Below are positions 34,945 through 43,106 of a stretch of 64,000 nucleotides of DNA, one piece after another. The translations under genes and the position numbers were made by a program. The DNA lies in assembly GCF_003265345.1 (NCBI RefSeq), contig NZ_QFWW01000031.1, forward strand, positions 1 through 64,000. The letters run 5' to 3'. This DNA is from Lentzea terrae (GTDB taxonomy: Bacteria > Actinomycetota > Actinomycetes > Mycobacteriales > Pseudonocardiaceae). Every line of letters starts with the position of its first letter. Position 1 is the stretch's first letter. A model generated the notes under the pieces. That model did no database searches, was not told where the DNA came from, and worked only from the letters and a program-made list of their open reading frames with translations.

Positions 34945-35853
34945 ATGCGCGTAGCGGAAGAGGCTAAGCCGCTGTTCGACGTGGGCGACTGGATCGCGAT
35001 GGGCGCCGCCGCGGTTGCGGTCCTGGCGATGGCGGTTGCCATCTGGCAGGCGTGTGAAGCGCGCAAGTCACGCAAGGCAACCGAGAAGCAGGCCACCACC
35101 GCCGAGAAGGCTTTGGCCGAGGCCAGCAGATCGGCGGCAGCTACAGAACGCGCGAACGAGATCACCCTCCTAAGGGACGCCGATCAGCGAGCTGACCGTG
35201 AAGACGCCGCCGTAGCTGAGGCACGCCAGGTCCGAGGCAAACTCAACAACATGGGTGGCCTCACTCTTGCCGTGACCAACCACGGACCCGCGACTGTCCA
35301 CGATCTTGAAGTTGAGTCCGTCGAGGCGATCGGGTTCCCTCACCTGAAGTGGAGAGCCAAACCCGGGATGGCGCGAGACAGAACCACTTGGGAAACCCTT
35401 CGATTCGAAGAGACAGTTCGGTTCTATGTCGACTTCATCGACGAGAGTGGCGGAGCCCACCGCGCCCCAGGCCGGGAGTACTACTTCACGATCAGCTACA
35501 CCACCTCCACCGGGCGCTGGCGAAGGACGGGCAACGCAGAACCAGTACGAGTCGAGCAGTCCGGTCCGCAAGGCCAAGGGCACGAAGAATCCAAGGACCT
35601 CGCCGCCGCCTCGGAGTCCGATCGCGCGCTCCGACTTCTTCGCGTGCTTGCTGACCGCATCGCGACCGGTGCGAGGCTCAACATCAGCGCCCTACCTGAG
35701 CAGCTCGGCCTGCCCAAGGCCGATGTACAGCTGGCGTTGCGGCACCTTGACGAGAGCGGCTACATCAACGCGCTGACGGGGAACGACATGATTCAGTCGG
35801 TGCACGAGATCACCGTCTCCGGTTACAACGCGTTGGAACGCAGCGGCTTTTGA
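34945..35853 (+). CDS. Membrane-anchored coiled-coil protein with C-terminal winged helix
   Basis: 302 aa. TM helix at about 15-38 (WIAMGAAAVAVLAMAVAIW), coiled coil to ~90 (EKQATTAEKALAEASRSAAATERA), a globular part with LAVTNHGPATVHDLEVESV and REYYFTISYTTSTGRW, and a C-terminal ALRLLRVLADRIATGARLNISALPEQLGLPKADVQLALRHLDESGYI that looks like a winged HTH. ATG 34945 after AGAGAAGGACAACG. It resembles the split protein at 33508-34277. Possible membrane-linked sensor. Confidence 0.7.
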   Translation: MRVAEEAKPLFDVGDWIAMGAAAVAVLAMAVAIWQACEARKSRKATEKQATTAEKALAEASRSAAATERANEITLLRDADQRADREDAAVAEARQVRGKLNNMGGLTLAVTNHGPATVHDLEVESVEAIGFPHLKWRAKPGMARDRTTWETLRFEETVRFYVDFIDESGGAHRAPGREYYFTISYTTSTGRWRRTGNAEPVRVEQSGPQGQGHEESKDLAAASESDRALRLLRVLADRIATGARLNISALPEQLGLPKADVQLALRHLDESGYINALTGNDMIQSVHEITVSGYNALERSGF

Positions 35854-35878
35854 GCGGAAGCCGAGCGGTTCGCCCGTG

Positions 35879-36241
35879 TCAGCTCGGTCCCTTGCCCTTC
35901 GCCAGACGCGGGGCCAGCCGGTGGTTGGGGGTCGGCAGCAACAGCAGCTCGTTCACGACCATCGCTAGCGCGTCGGTGAGTTCCCAGACGATCGCGTTGT
36001 CACGGTCCACGCGGATGCCAAGCGCGTCGTCCTCGTCGTGAAACCTGATCGAGTCGACCCAGCCGCCCGGCCACCGGTGAAAGCCGTCCAGGAACGCCTG
36101 TCCCTCGTGGGCGGAGCCGAACACACAGGTGACGGTCTCGTCGGTCTCTCTGATCAACCTCAACCGCGACCACAAGGCGTATGAGTGGACCGATGTGGCC
36201 TCAGTGCCCTTGGGGCCACATCGCCCTGAGTCGTCGTCCAT
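35879..36241 (-). CDS. Hypothetical protein
   Basis: 120 aa. HSYALWSRLRLIRETDETVTCVFGSAHEGQAFLDGFHRWPGGWVDSIRFHDEDDALGIRVDRDNAIVWELTDALAMVVNELLLLP has good protein character. Start 36241 follows GGCAGGAAGC. Convergent with the 34945 gene (25-bp gap). No family recognised. Confidence 0.65.
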   Translation of the reverse strand: MDDDSGRCGPKGTEATSVHSYALWSRLRLIRETDETVTCVFGSAHEGQAFLDGFHRWPGGWVDSIRFHDEDDALGIRVDRDNAIVWELTDALAMVVNELLLLPTPNHRLAPRLAKGKGPS

Positions 36242-36976
36242 GAGCTGCTTCCTGCCCAGTCGCATCGACACCGCCACTTGAGCGCACGCCCGAGGGAACG
36301 GCGCGCCTGGCCCCGGTCGGCGAACGTGTGGCCCACTAGACCATCGTCGTCTTCGATCAGCGTGGCCGGGGGGGGGACTACACACGACGCACCGGTCTGT
36401 CATCACTCAGTCGAGTCGCCTCCATCCAGCCGCACGACCACGACTCTCTGTAGTCAAGTGATGGCTAGGCAGTAACAACTACTGACGTGACTCTCGTACA
36501 AGAGTGCCGACAGGCACTGAACACCTTGGAAGTCTGTTTAAGACTGCCGAAGACCGTAAAAGACCATGATTGACGATGAACAAGCATGGGTTGCAATGAA
36601 GATGAATCAAGCCCATCAAAGGCGAACGAAGACCAATCAAGGCAAACAAGCAACAAGACCGCCACGGAAGTAATAAGCCGCATAGTCTCCACGCAACCAT
36701 GCACATAAAGGTTATCTATAGGCGTCCCAACAGGTGAATTACCCACAGTGACACCCTGGGCACCCCTCGCCGCAAGCTCTGTGCGCCATGCCTCTGAAGT
36801 GCGTAAACAGGAACTCTGAGGGGACGCCCCAAGGTTGCAACTCCCGGCGCGCATTGGCTCAGGTCGCGTTAGAGCAGCGAGATGAGATGACAAGAGGCCC
36901 CCTTTGGTCATACATTTCTGGAGGAACGATCGCACCGGCAGTCTGGCCGGAAGCGGCAGGCAGTCAGGGGCTCAAA
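36242..36976. other. Intergenic, AT-rich island
   Basis: 735 bp without a supported gene. A G9 run lies at about 36368. From roughly 36470 to 36730 the base composition becomes markedly AT-rich with repeated AAGAC / GAAGACC and ATCAAGGC-type words; a minus-strand frame there (36465-36935) is Leu/Cys-rich and unconvincing. May contain a promoter or structural region for the DUF3800 gene. Confidence 0.45.
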
Positions 36977-37726
36977 ATGACAGACACACGTGGTCCGCTG
37001 CGCGCATTTATCGACGAGTCGGGACAGCGCGCGAAGACCAAGTTCTCCAGTGATCACTTCGTGCTGAGCGCCGTGATCATCGCGGACGAGGACATGCCCA
37101 GGTCGACTGCACTACTCGCCCAGGTCCGAAGCGATCTGCGGAGGCGGCCAGGCGACGCCCTGAGCTGGAAGAACATCAAGAGTCACAGCCAGCGGCTCTA
37201 CCTGGCGAAGGCGTTGTCCGAACAGAACTGGCTCACGGTGTCCAGCGTCGTCGTCTGTAAGCGGCACCTCACCGGCGGGGACAGCATGGACGAGGATCAG
37301 CTCTACCTGTACACCTTCCGCCTGCTGCTGGAGCGGCTGTCATGGTTTGCACGCGACCAAGGCAGGGTTCTGGAGTACACCCTCGCGCACATCGTCCGGT
37401 TCAAGATCGAGAAGCTGCGGGAGTACGAGAACCGCTTGCGCTCAGTACCGGACTGCCAAGTCGCGTGGCCCTTCCTCGATCCACACGGAGGACGGCTGGA
37501 GCAGCCCGCAACGCTCGAACAGCTCCAGTTGGCCGACGCAGCCGCGTCCGCAACCGCTGCTGGGTTCAACGTGGACGACTACGGCAACACGGAGACGCGA
37601 TACCTGGCTGAGCTTGCTCCCCGCCTATACCGCCGTGGAGAAGCACCACTGACCTCGTACGGCCTCAAGATGCACCCGTGGCGAGACACTACAAAGGCCG
37701 CCTACCCGTGGGTGGCGGCCTTGTAG
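36977..37726 (+). CDS. DUF3800 protein
   Basis: 249 aa. N-terminal AFIDESGQRAKTKFSSDHFVLSAVII (the FIDESG signature, RNase-H-like fold) and downstream LSWKNIKSHSQRLYLAKAL; a C-terminal AAASATAAGFNVDDYGNTETRYLAELAPRLYR matches the conserved D-x-x-A region. DUF3800 proteins are frequent on mobile elements and next to defence genes; activity unproven. ATG 36977 chosen so that FIDESG lies near the N-terminus; weak ribosome site. Confidence 0.85.
   Translation: MTDTRGPLRAFIDESGQRAKTKFSSDHFVLSAVIIADEDMPRSTALLAQVRSDLRRRPGDALSWKNIKSHSQRLYLAKALSEQNWLTVSSVVVCKRHLTGGDSMDEDQLYLYTFRLLLERLSWFARDQGRVLEYTLAHIVRFKIEKLREYENRLRSVPDCQVAWPFLDPHGGRLEQPATLEQLQLADAAASATAAGFNVDDYGNTETRYLAELAPRLYRRGEAPLTSYGLKMHPWRDTTKAAYPWVAAL
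37691..37724 (+). terminator. Hairpin overlapping the end of the DUF3800 gene
   Basis: GGCCGCC pairs with GGCGGCC, extended inwards by ACCC/GGGT with one bulge and outwards by ACAA/TTGT. It covers the last 11 codons, so transcription would stop at the end of the coding sequence. Confidence 0.6.
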
Positions 37727-37948
37727 GGCGCGTCAGCCGCCTATGCCGCTCAAGACGGGTGCCAGTGTTTCCACCAGCAGACGACTGCCCGCGCACCTCG
37801 ACTCTAACCCGGTGCCGGTCGACAGGCCAACGCATCTGACCAGCATCAGCCGATCGGCGCGCAGCCATTGTTACCCGCTGACCAGCGTAAACAGAAATAC
37901 AGTAAGCGGCGTGCTTCCACCCATGTGGTGCACGCCGCCTGCCGGGCA

Positions 37949-38191
37949 TCAGGCTGTGCTCGACCTAGCCGCGTGAGCGGTCAGCTCCGCGCACTCCAGA
38001 CATCGCTGGAGGGGCTGCGATCCGCTCCAAAGTCGTCCCAGCGCCACTGAGTAGGACACCCCGGTCCGGCTGCACAAGATCCGGTCCGCGTGCCGATCCA
38101 GCACGAACGCGTGCGCGGCGATCGGTCTCCTATAGTGCTGGGCGCCTATCAGCTCGTAGGCCGAGCAGGGCTTGGAGTTGTCTTCCGTCAT
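37949..38191 (-). CDS. Small Cys-containing hypothetical protein
   Basis: 80 aa. Cysteines in KPCSAYE, ILCSRTG and RCLECAEL suggest metal binding. AAGGAGAGCC directly before the ATG is a strong ribosome site, my main support. No family recognised. Confidence 0.6.
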   Translation of the reverse strand: MTEDNSKPCSAYELIGAQHYRRPIAAHAFVLDRHADRILCSRTGVSYSVALGRLWSGSQPLQRCLECAELTAHAARSSTA

Positions 38192-39468
38192 GGCTCTCCT
38201 TTGAGATGGGGATGCCGCTGATGGGTCCCTCACCCCTTAGCCGCGCAACCAGGCCGCGAACATGAGTACGGATGCACGAAATGCGTCCGGGGTCACATTC
38301 CGGTAGTGCTACAGCCCGATGCCGGCCACGAGCGGGTCGTGCGCATTACGCGGGCCAGTCGCGTCGCCTCCGCGGCCAGCAGCGGGCCCGCCTCGACAGG
38401 ACCCCGGATCGCGGCGGATTCAACAGCGTCCTGGCCCAGGCGCGTGACGACATCGGCCGCGCCTGCCTTCCGGACGGGTAGATGCTGGTTAACAGCGTGC
38501 AGACTCACGTCGCCTCGTCTCATGGAGTGCCAGAGACGGGCGGAACTCACGAGGGGCACGGACACCCGTAGCGACTGCTGGACGTGTCCAGGGTGCCCCT
38601 TCCACCGCCTGGATACAGCGGTTTTCATGCAGACGACTGCTCCCACCCCGTGTGCAGCTGTTCGGTGATCACAGGCGCAGGGTGATCTGCACAGGCTCGC
38701 CGCCCTGCAAACGACTGTTTGCGGTACCTGCTGGGCCAGGGTGCGATGAGGGAGCCACTCTGACGATCGTCCAGTTGACATGACCAGCCCAAATAGAAGG
38801 GCTCTCACCCGCGTTGCCGCTGATGAGCGCCCTTACCGCTGAGTAAGGCCCATGTTGATCGGAGGGTCACGCCTCCGGGCAACACGTCTATACTGGGCTC
38901 GTCAAAATGCCAGATAGAACCACCCAGCTCAGCATGAGCCCCAGGGTTTGTCAGCCGGGAGCACACCTCGGCTATGCGACTTCTGGGGCTTTTTGCTGTG
39001 ATCGAGACAGTAGCACGACGAACATCTCACAAAACCCCAACCAAGGCCGGGCGCTAACCGTCTCCCGGTCACCCGCAGGTCGATGCGTGAATGGGGTCAC
39101 CCCAGGTCACTGGGGGTGTCGAGAGCGACCGGGGGTGTCGAGGGCGAGCGAGCTCACGGGCAACCTGGGAAGCAATCATTGCCGCTAGTGTTGCGGTAAT
39201 AGAACTCGCCTGATTCATTTCCGTCAGAGTCGCGGATATAGATCCGCGAATTGATCACCATCAAAGTGTGGCAATTAGATCCCGCAACAATTGCAAAGAT
39301 GCCGTGCCAACTTTCTTGTTTGCTACGCCGTGGTGATCGCTCGCGTTGCTGCGCGGCCCCTGAGTACGTACCTCAGATCAGCGAGACCACCGATGTAAGC
39401 CGGCCTCCGTCGTACCGATGCTGGTCACGGGTTGGAAGGGACTGGCCCGAGACACATGAGGGGGTCTC
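38192..39468. other. Long non-coding stretch
   Basis: 1.28 kb without a confident gene. A minus-strand frame 38293-38808 has a partly protein-like 3' half (AADVVTRLGQDAVESAAIRG) but no clear start. It contains the structured terminator at 38937-38994 and a pair of GGGGGTGTCGAG direct repeats near 39113-39145. It borders the putative mobile element. Confidence 0.45.
38937..38994 (+). terminator. Rho-independent terminator, possible small RNA
   Basis: AGCCCCAG (38937-38944) pairs with CTGGGGCT (38983-38990), followed by a T5 tract; the 38-nt interior contains a second stem AGCCG/CGGCT. A TATACT hexamer lies at 38889, about 50 bp upstream. No coding gene precedes it on this strand, so it may end a ~95-nt transcript. 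Confidence 0.55.
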
Positions 39469-39684
39469 ATGAACAAGGGGACGGGCGTCGGCGGACGGCG
39501 TCGTGAGTGGGCTGGGGCACCGTCGCGCGCGGTGTCTGCGCTGTCGGCCGCCGGGCTGTGCCGGGGGGCTGAGCGGGATTGGGATCGCGAGCTCGCGGTA
39601 CGTCCTGTTTCTGTCCTGTCCGGTGTCCAGAACGGCCTTCCGGCCGCGGGAGATGTTCCGGCGGGTAGCGGGTGGCGGTGGTGA
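39469..39684 (+). CDS. Possible small basic protein
   Basis: 71 aa, rich in Arg/Gly/Ala, from ATG 39469 with GAGGGGGTCTC directly upstream. It overlaps the start of the RuvC-like gene. The good ribosome site supports it; the composition does not clearly. Low confidence. Confidence 0.35.
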   Translation: MNKGTGVGGRRREWAGAPSRAVSALSAAGLCRGAERDWDRELAVRPVSVLSGVQNGLPAAGDVPAGSGWRW

Positions 39685-40283
39685 ACGGCGGTTCGGTGAC
39701 GGCCCCGGCCGGGGGGCTGGCTGTTGCGGAGCAGGTCCGGCCGCTGGCCACGATCGGTGTGGATCCGGGGCAGACGTGGACGGCGGCCGTGCTGCGGGTC
39801 GGGGACGCCGGTGTGCACGGCTGGACGATGGGGCCGGTAGACCGGTTCGGCGTGGTGATGCGGGCCGCGCTGAACGAGGTCGACGACTGGGAGGCGTTCG
39901 CGCGCTACACGGCGCGGCTGGTCGACGGCCTGGTGGAGCTCGTGGATTTCGCGATGGCGCAGTACGGCGAGGTCCGGGTCGCGGTCGAGGTGCCGCACGT
40001 GCCGATCGGCTACCAGCCGGGCTCGAGCAAGAGGTTCCAGAAGTTGCCGCTGCGGGACTGGATCATCCCCCGGCAGGTAGCGGCCGCGGTGATCGGGCAG
40101 TTCCCCGAGGCGAAGACGGTGCGCCCGGACGGGTACGGGTCGCGGCCGGCGTCGGAGTATCCGCAGGAGCTGCGCGGGAAACGGCCGCCGTCGTGGGGGC
40201 CCAACGAGACGCCGCGCTTCGAGCGTGACCACGAGAGGGCCGCGTACGACGTCGCGGGCGTCGCGGCGCGGATGCCGCGATGA
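39672..40283 (+). CDS. RuvC/RNase H-like nuclease of a mobile element
   Basis: 203 aa. ATIGVDPGQTWTAAVL (first catalytic Asp in the IG-V-D-P-G box), VRVAVEVPHVPIG (second acid, Glu) and ERDHERAAYDVAGVAA near the C-terminus (H-x-x-x-A-Y-D, last acids) follow the RuvC Holliday-junction resolvase fold. Similar genes precede FtsK/TraB translocases in actinomycete mobile elements. GTG start at 39672 assumed; 39678 is also possible. Its stop overlaps the translocase start (ATGA). Confidence 0.78.
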   Translation: MAVVNGGSVTAPAGGLAVAEQVRPLATIGVDPGQTWTAAVLRVGDAGVHGWTMGPVDRFGVVMRAALNEVDDWEAFARYTARLVDGLVELVDFAMAQYGEVRVAVEVPHVPIGYQPGSSKRFQKLPLRDWIIPRQVAAAVIGQFPEAKTVRPDGYGSRPASEYPQELRGKRPPSWGPNETPRFERDHERAAYDVAGVAARMPR

Positions 40284-42160
40284 CCGGCCCGGCGGTCACC
40301 GACGAGCAGCAGGGCGAGGGCCCGCGCGAGGACGAGGGCCAGGCAGCCGCGCCGGTCCGGCCGCGGCCGCGGCGTCAGCGGCCTGCCTGGTTGCGGGATT
40401 GGCCGACGCTGCGGTCGGTGCTCGAGGCCTGGTGGTATTCGGTGGGCGGGCACGACCTGCGGGTCGCGATCTACGACGCACGCCGGGCACCGGGCTGGAT
40501 CCTGCTCGGGTTCGTGGCGATCGCGTGGGTCGCCACGGACTTCACGCTGATCCCGGTCGGGGTCGCGGTGGGGGCGTGGCTGGTCATGATGTGGCTGACC
40601 CGCTGGCTGCACTGGTGGATCCGCCGCAAGGTGCGGCGGTGGTGCCGGCCGGTCATCGGGCTGCTGGCGCTGGGCTGGCTGGCGCTGGACGCAGGCGTGT
40701 GGGTCTGGGTGCTGGCCCTGGGCTTGTGGCTGATCGTCGCCGGGGTCACCGACACGTGGCGGGCCCGCAACCGGCTGTGCGCGTGGCTGCTGGTCTCGCT
40801 CGCCCGCTCGGCGCGTGTGGATCCGGGGGAGTTCGCGGCGCGGCGCCGGCAGTGGGACGGCAAGCGCCTCATGTTCGCCGAGATCCACGTCGGCGACTCG
40901 GTGCGGGTGGAGGAGCAGGCGGTACGGGAGCGCATCGCCTCGGCGGTGCGCTGGTCGATGCGCCACGCCGGCGACTACGCGGTCTCCTGGCCCGCCGGCA
41001 GGGCCGTGTTCGAGGTCAAGGCAGACCCCGCGCTGCCCATGCACGTAACCGACATGGTGTGGCCGTCCAACCTGCCCGGAATTCCCCTCGGGGTCACCGA
41101 CGAGGAATCAGCGACCGGGTTCTACGAGGAACGCGACTCCGTCACCGGTGATGTGCTGCTGCGGCATCCGCTGCTGATGTACGACCCGAGCGACGAGAAG
41201 CACCTCCTAGTGGTCGGCGGGACCGGCGCGGGCAAGTCGCATTTCACCCGAGGCCTGGTGGCCCGGGGGTTGAAATACGGCTGGTTCCCCGGCGGTGTGT
41301 TCCTCTTCGACGGCAAGGGGAGCAGCGACTACATCCCGTTCGAGGGCCGTGAGGGCGTGCACTGTGTCGCCCGCGATCCCGAGGAGTGGCAGGCGAATCT
41401 GGAGCGGGTCTCCGCGATGATGCGGGCCCGCTACGAGGAGGACGCCGAATACCACCGCGGGAACCGGCCCAAGCCGCACCATCCCCGGTATCTGGTCGTG
41501 CTGGAGGAGGTCCAGGAAATCCGGTCCGTGCTCACCCCGAAAGTGCTCGACCCGATCCTGCAGCAGCTGTCCCGGCAGATGCGCGCGAGCAACGGCCGGC
41601 TGGCCGTGGTGACCCAGCGCCCGGACGCCGAGGACGCGATTCCCGGCGCTGTGCGGGACATGCTCGAATACCGCTACCTGCTGGGCTATGTGTCCCCGGT
41701 CGGCGCGCGAATGGTGCTGGGCGAGGACTGGCGTCGGGCGGTGGACGAATACGGCGCCGAACCGATCCCCGGTCGCGGATTGGCGCTCATGGGCAAACTG
41801 ATCCGCATTCAAGGCATGCGGATCGATCTGCCCCGTGAGCACCCGGAAATGGAAAAGCTGTATCCGCCGAAAACCGGGCAGAGCACGCCCGGAGACGGCG
41901 GTGACGGAGGCGGTGGGGGTGGTCAGCCGCCGGAGGACGACCTGCCCAGCAACGTCATCCGATGGGCGCCACGCAAGGCCGCGGCCGCGGCCCAGGACGA
42001 CGCCGGCCATGGCTCGGAAGCCGAGGCGCAGGCGCCGACACCGCCCACAGGAATGCCGGTGGTGCGGCCTGAACAGCTCGCCGCGCCACCGGCGACCGAT
42101 GCCGCGGCTCCGGCTGTCGGCGATGCGGGCGGGCGACCGGGCCGGCGCCGCACCGTCTGA
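40280..42160 (+). CDS. FtsK/SpoIIIE (TraB-like) DNA translocase
   Basis: 626 aa. Two to four hydrophobic segments between residues ~70 and 163 anchor it in the membrane. Walker A GGTGAGKSH at ~313-321; Walker B YLVVLEEVQE at ~404-413; then RASNGRLAVVTQRPDAEDAIPG and the C-terminal Gly-rich linker and acidic/Pro tail without an obvious gamma domain. In actinomycete conjugation a hexameric TraB of this type moves double-stranded DNA between cells. Coupled to the RuvC-like gene. Confidence 0.92.
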   Translation: MTGPAVTDEQQGEGPREDEGQAAAPVRPRPRRQRPAWLRDWPTLRSVLEAWWYSVGGHDLRVAIYDARRAPGWILLGFVAIAWVATDFTLIPVGVAVGAWLVMMWLTRWLHWWIRRKVRRWCRPVIGLLALGWLALDAGVWVWVLALGLWLIVAGVTDTWRARNRLCAWLLVSLARSARVDPGEFAARRRQWDGKRLMFAEIHVGDSVRVEEQAVRERIASAVRWSMRHAGDYAVSWPAGRAVFEVKADPALPMHVTDMVWPSNLPGIPLGVTDEESATGFYEERDSVTGDVLLRHPLLMYDPSDEKHLLVVGGTGAGKSHFTRGLVARGLKYGWFPGGVFLFDGKGSSDYIPFEGREGVHCVARDPEEWQANLERVSAMMRARYEEDAEYHRGNRPKPHHPRYLVVLEEVQEIRSVLTPKVLDPILQQLSRQMRASNGRLAVVTQRPDAEDAIPGAVRDMLEYRYLLGYVSPVGARMVLGEDWRRAVDEYGAEPIPGRGLALMGKLIRIQGMRIDLPREHPEMEKLYPPKTGQSTPGDGGDGGGGGGQPPEDDLPSNVIRWAPRKAAAAAQDDAGHGSEAEAQAPTPPTGMPVVRPEQLAAPPATDAAAPAVGDAGGRPGRRRTV

Positions 42161-42180
42161 TCGCCCCGCCGGCCAACGGC

Positions 42181-42218
42181 AACGGCCCCGTTCCTGACTG
42201 AAGGAACGGGGCCGTTTC
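42181..42218 (+). terminator. Strong terminator after the translocase gene
   Basis: AACGGCCCCGTTCCT and its perfect complement around a GACTGA loop (15 bp), followed by TTTCG. 20 bp after the translocase stop. Confidence 0.9.
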
Positions 42219-42818
42219 GTATCTGCTGGGGCGCGGCTCGGAACAGTGGTTTACGGCTCGCACGCGATCCAGTCGGAAGATCTCTGGGGGCTATGCCCCC
42301 AGTATATCCAACGAGTCGTGCGAGGCGGTGGGCGAGAAAATTTCGAAGCCTGTTTCGAAATTCTTCTCGGCGAGCTGGGGGAGGGGAGCGGGGGCGGCTC
42401 CCCGAAGACCGGGGGGAGGTGGCGCGCTGCCACTGCGGACGCGGGCCCGTCGTCACGAGACGACCGTGGTGTGGACGAGGCAGCGGTCCGCCGGGTGCGT
42501 GCGACCGAGGAGAGGAGGTGTGCTACTCCCCTGGCTCGCCGAGGTGTGCAGGGGACTGGCGTGCGTCGTGCCGTGCTGCGGTTTTCGTGCCGGTTCCAGT
42601 AGGGGCCGGAAGTGGACCCGGTTCACCGTCCGGACGGTCGGTTGCCGGGTTTCGCGCTATCTGGCCCGGTCGACCCGCGCGGGTCTGCCTGCCACCGACA
42701 CAGGTGGCGTGCAGGGGGACCGGCGTGCCCGCAGGCGCACACCGGTTGATCAGCGCCGTGTGCCGCTCGTGCTACTGCTTTCGTGCCGGTTCCAATAGGG
42801 ACCGGAAGTGGACCCGGT
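42219..42818. other. Repeat-rich non-coding region next to the translocase
   Basis: 600 bp with no convincing gene. Hairpins CTGGGGGC/GCCCCCAG at 42284-42302 and AATTTCGAA/TTCGAAATT at 42339-42362 (AT-rich). Two ~92-bp direct repeats at 42573-42664 and 42768-42862 share CGTGCCGGTTCCA and GGACCCGGTTCACC. A cis-acting transfer (clt/oriT) locus is conceivable. Confidence 0.55.
42573..42664. repeat. ~92-bp direct repeat, copy 1
   Basis: Homologous to 42768-42862. On the minus strand it encodes a tail like GPDSAKPGNRPSG, matching the C-terminus of the Rmf-like protein (APDSAKPGKPLSGG), so it looks like a duplicated gene end. It contains CCGGTTCC...GG-CCGG dyads. Confidence 0.65.
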
Positions 42819-42862
42819 TCACCCGCCGGACAACGGTTTGCCGGGTTTCGCGCTGTCTGGGG
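42768..42862. repeat. ~92-bp direct repeat, copy 2
   Basis: Pair of the 42573 repeat; its right half lies in the 3' end of the Rmf-like gene (stop at 42819). Confidence 0.65.
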
Positions 42863-43106
42863 CCTGTTCAGGCGGGGACTGGCGCGGCGATTCCCGATGC
42901 TCTCCAGCATGCCGTAGCTCGGTTCGGCCTTGCGCGTAGCCACGAATCCACATCGCGCGTTGCGCGTGTTCGCGGTCGGCGGCCGGTGTTTTCCACGGGC
43001 AGGCGTCCGGGCCGTTTCCCGCCAATGCGGCGGCGCGTCCCTGCTTTTGCGCGTCGATGACGCCGTTCGGCCCGAGCATGTCGGCCGGATTCGGGGACTG
43101 GCTCAC
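42819..43106 (-). CDS. Rmf/CrpP-like small protein
   Basis: 95 aa from a GTG overlapping the upstream stop (GTGA), with GGAGAGG 7 bp further. Core: DAQKQGRAAALAGNGPDACPWKTPAADREHAQRAMWIRGYAQGRTEL, the ribosome modulation factor pattern (G...A, CP, R-x-x-W-x-x-GY-x-x-GR). Known relatives hibernate ribosomes (RMF) or, as CrpP, were linked to plasmid-borne quinolone tolerance. Which applies here is unknown. Its C-terminus falls in the direct repeat. Confidence 0.7.
   Translation of the reverse strand: MSQSPNPADMLGPNGVIDAQKQGRAAALAGNGPDACPWKTPAADREHAQRAMWIRGYAQGRTELRHAGEHRESPRQSPPEQAPDSAKPGKPLSGG

Noticed and set aside
36465..36935. 156-aa minus-strand ORF over the AT-rich island
   Set aside because: Composition biased by repeats, no ribosome site, overlaps the DUF3800 promoter region.
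38293..38808. 171-aa minus-strand ORF
   Set aside because: Only its distal part looks protein-like; no start or family. Could be a pseudogene but not supportable.
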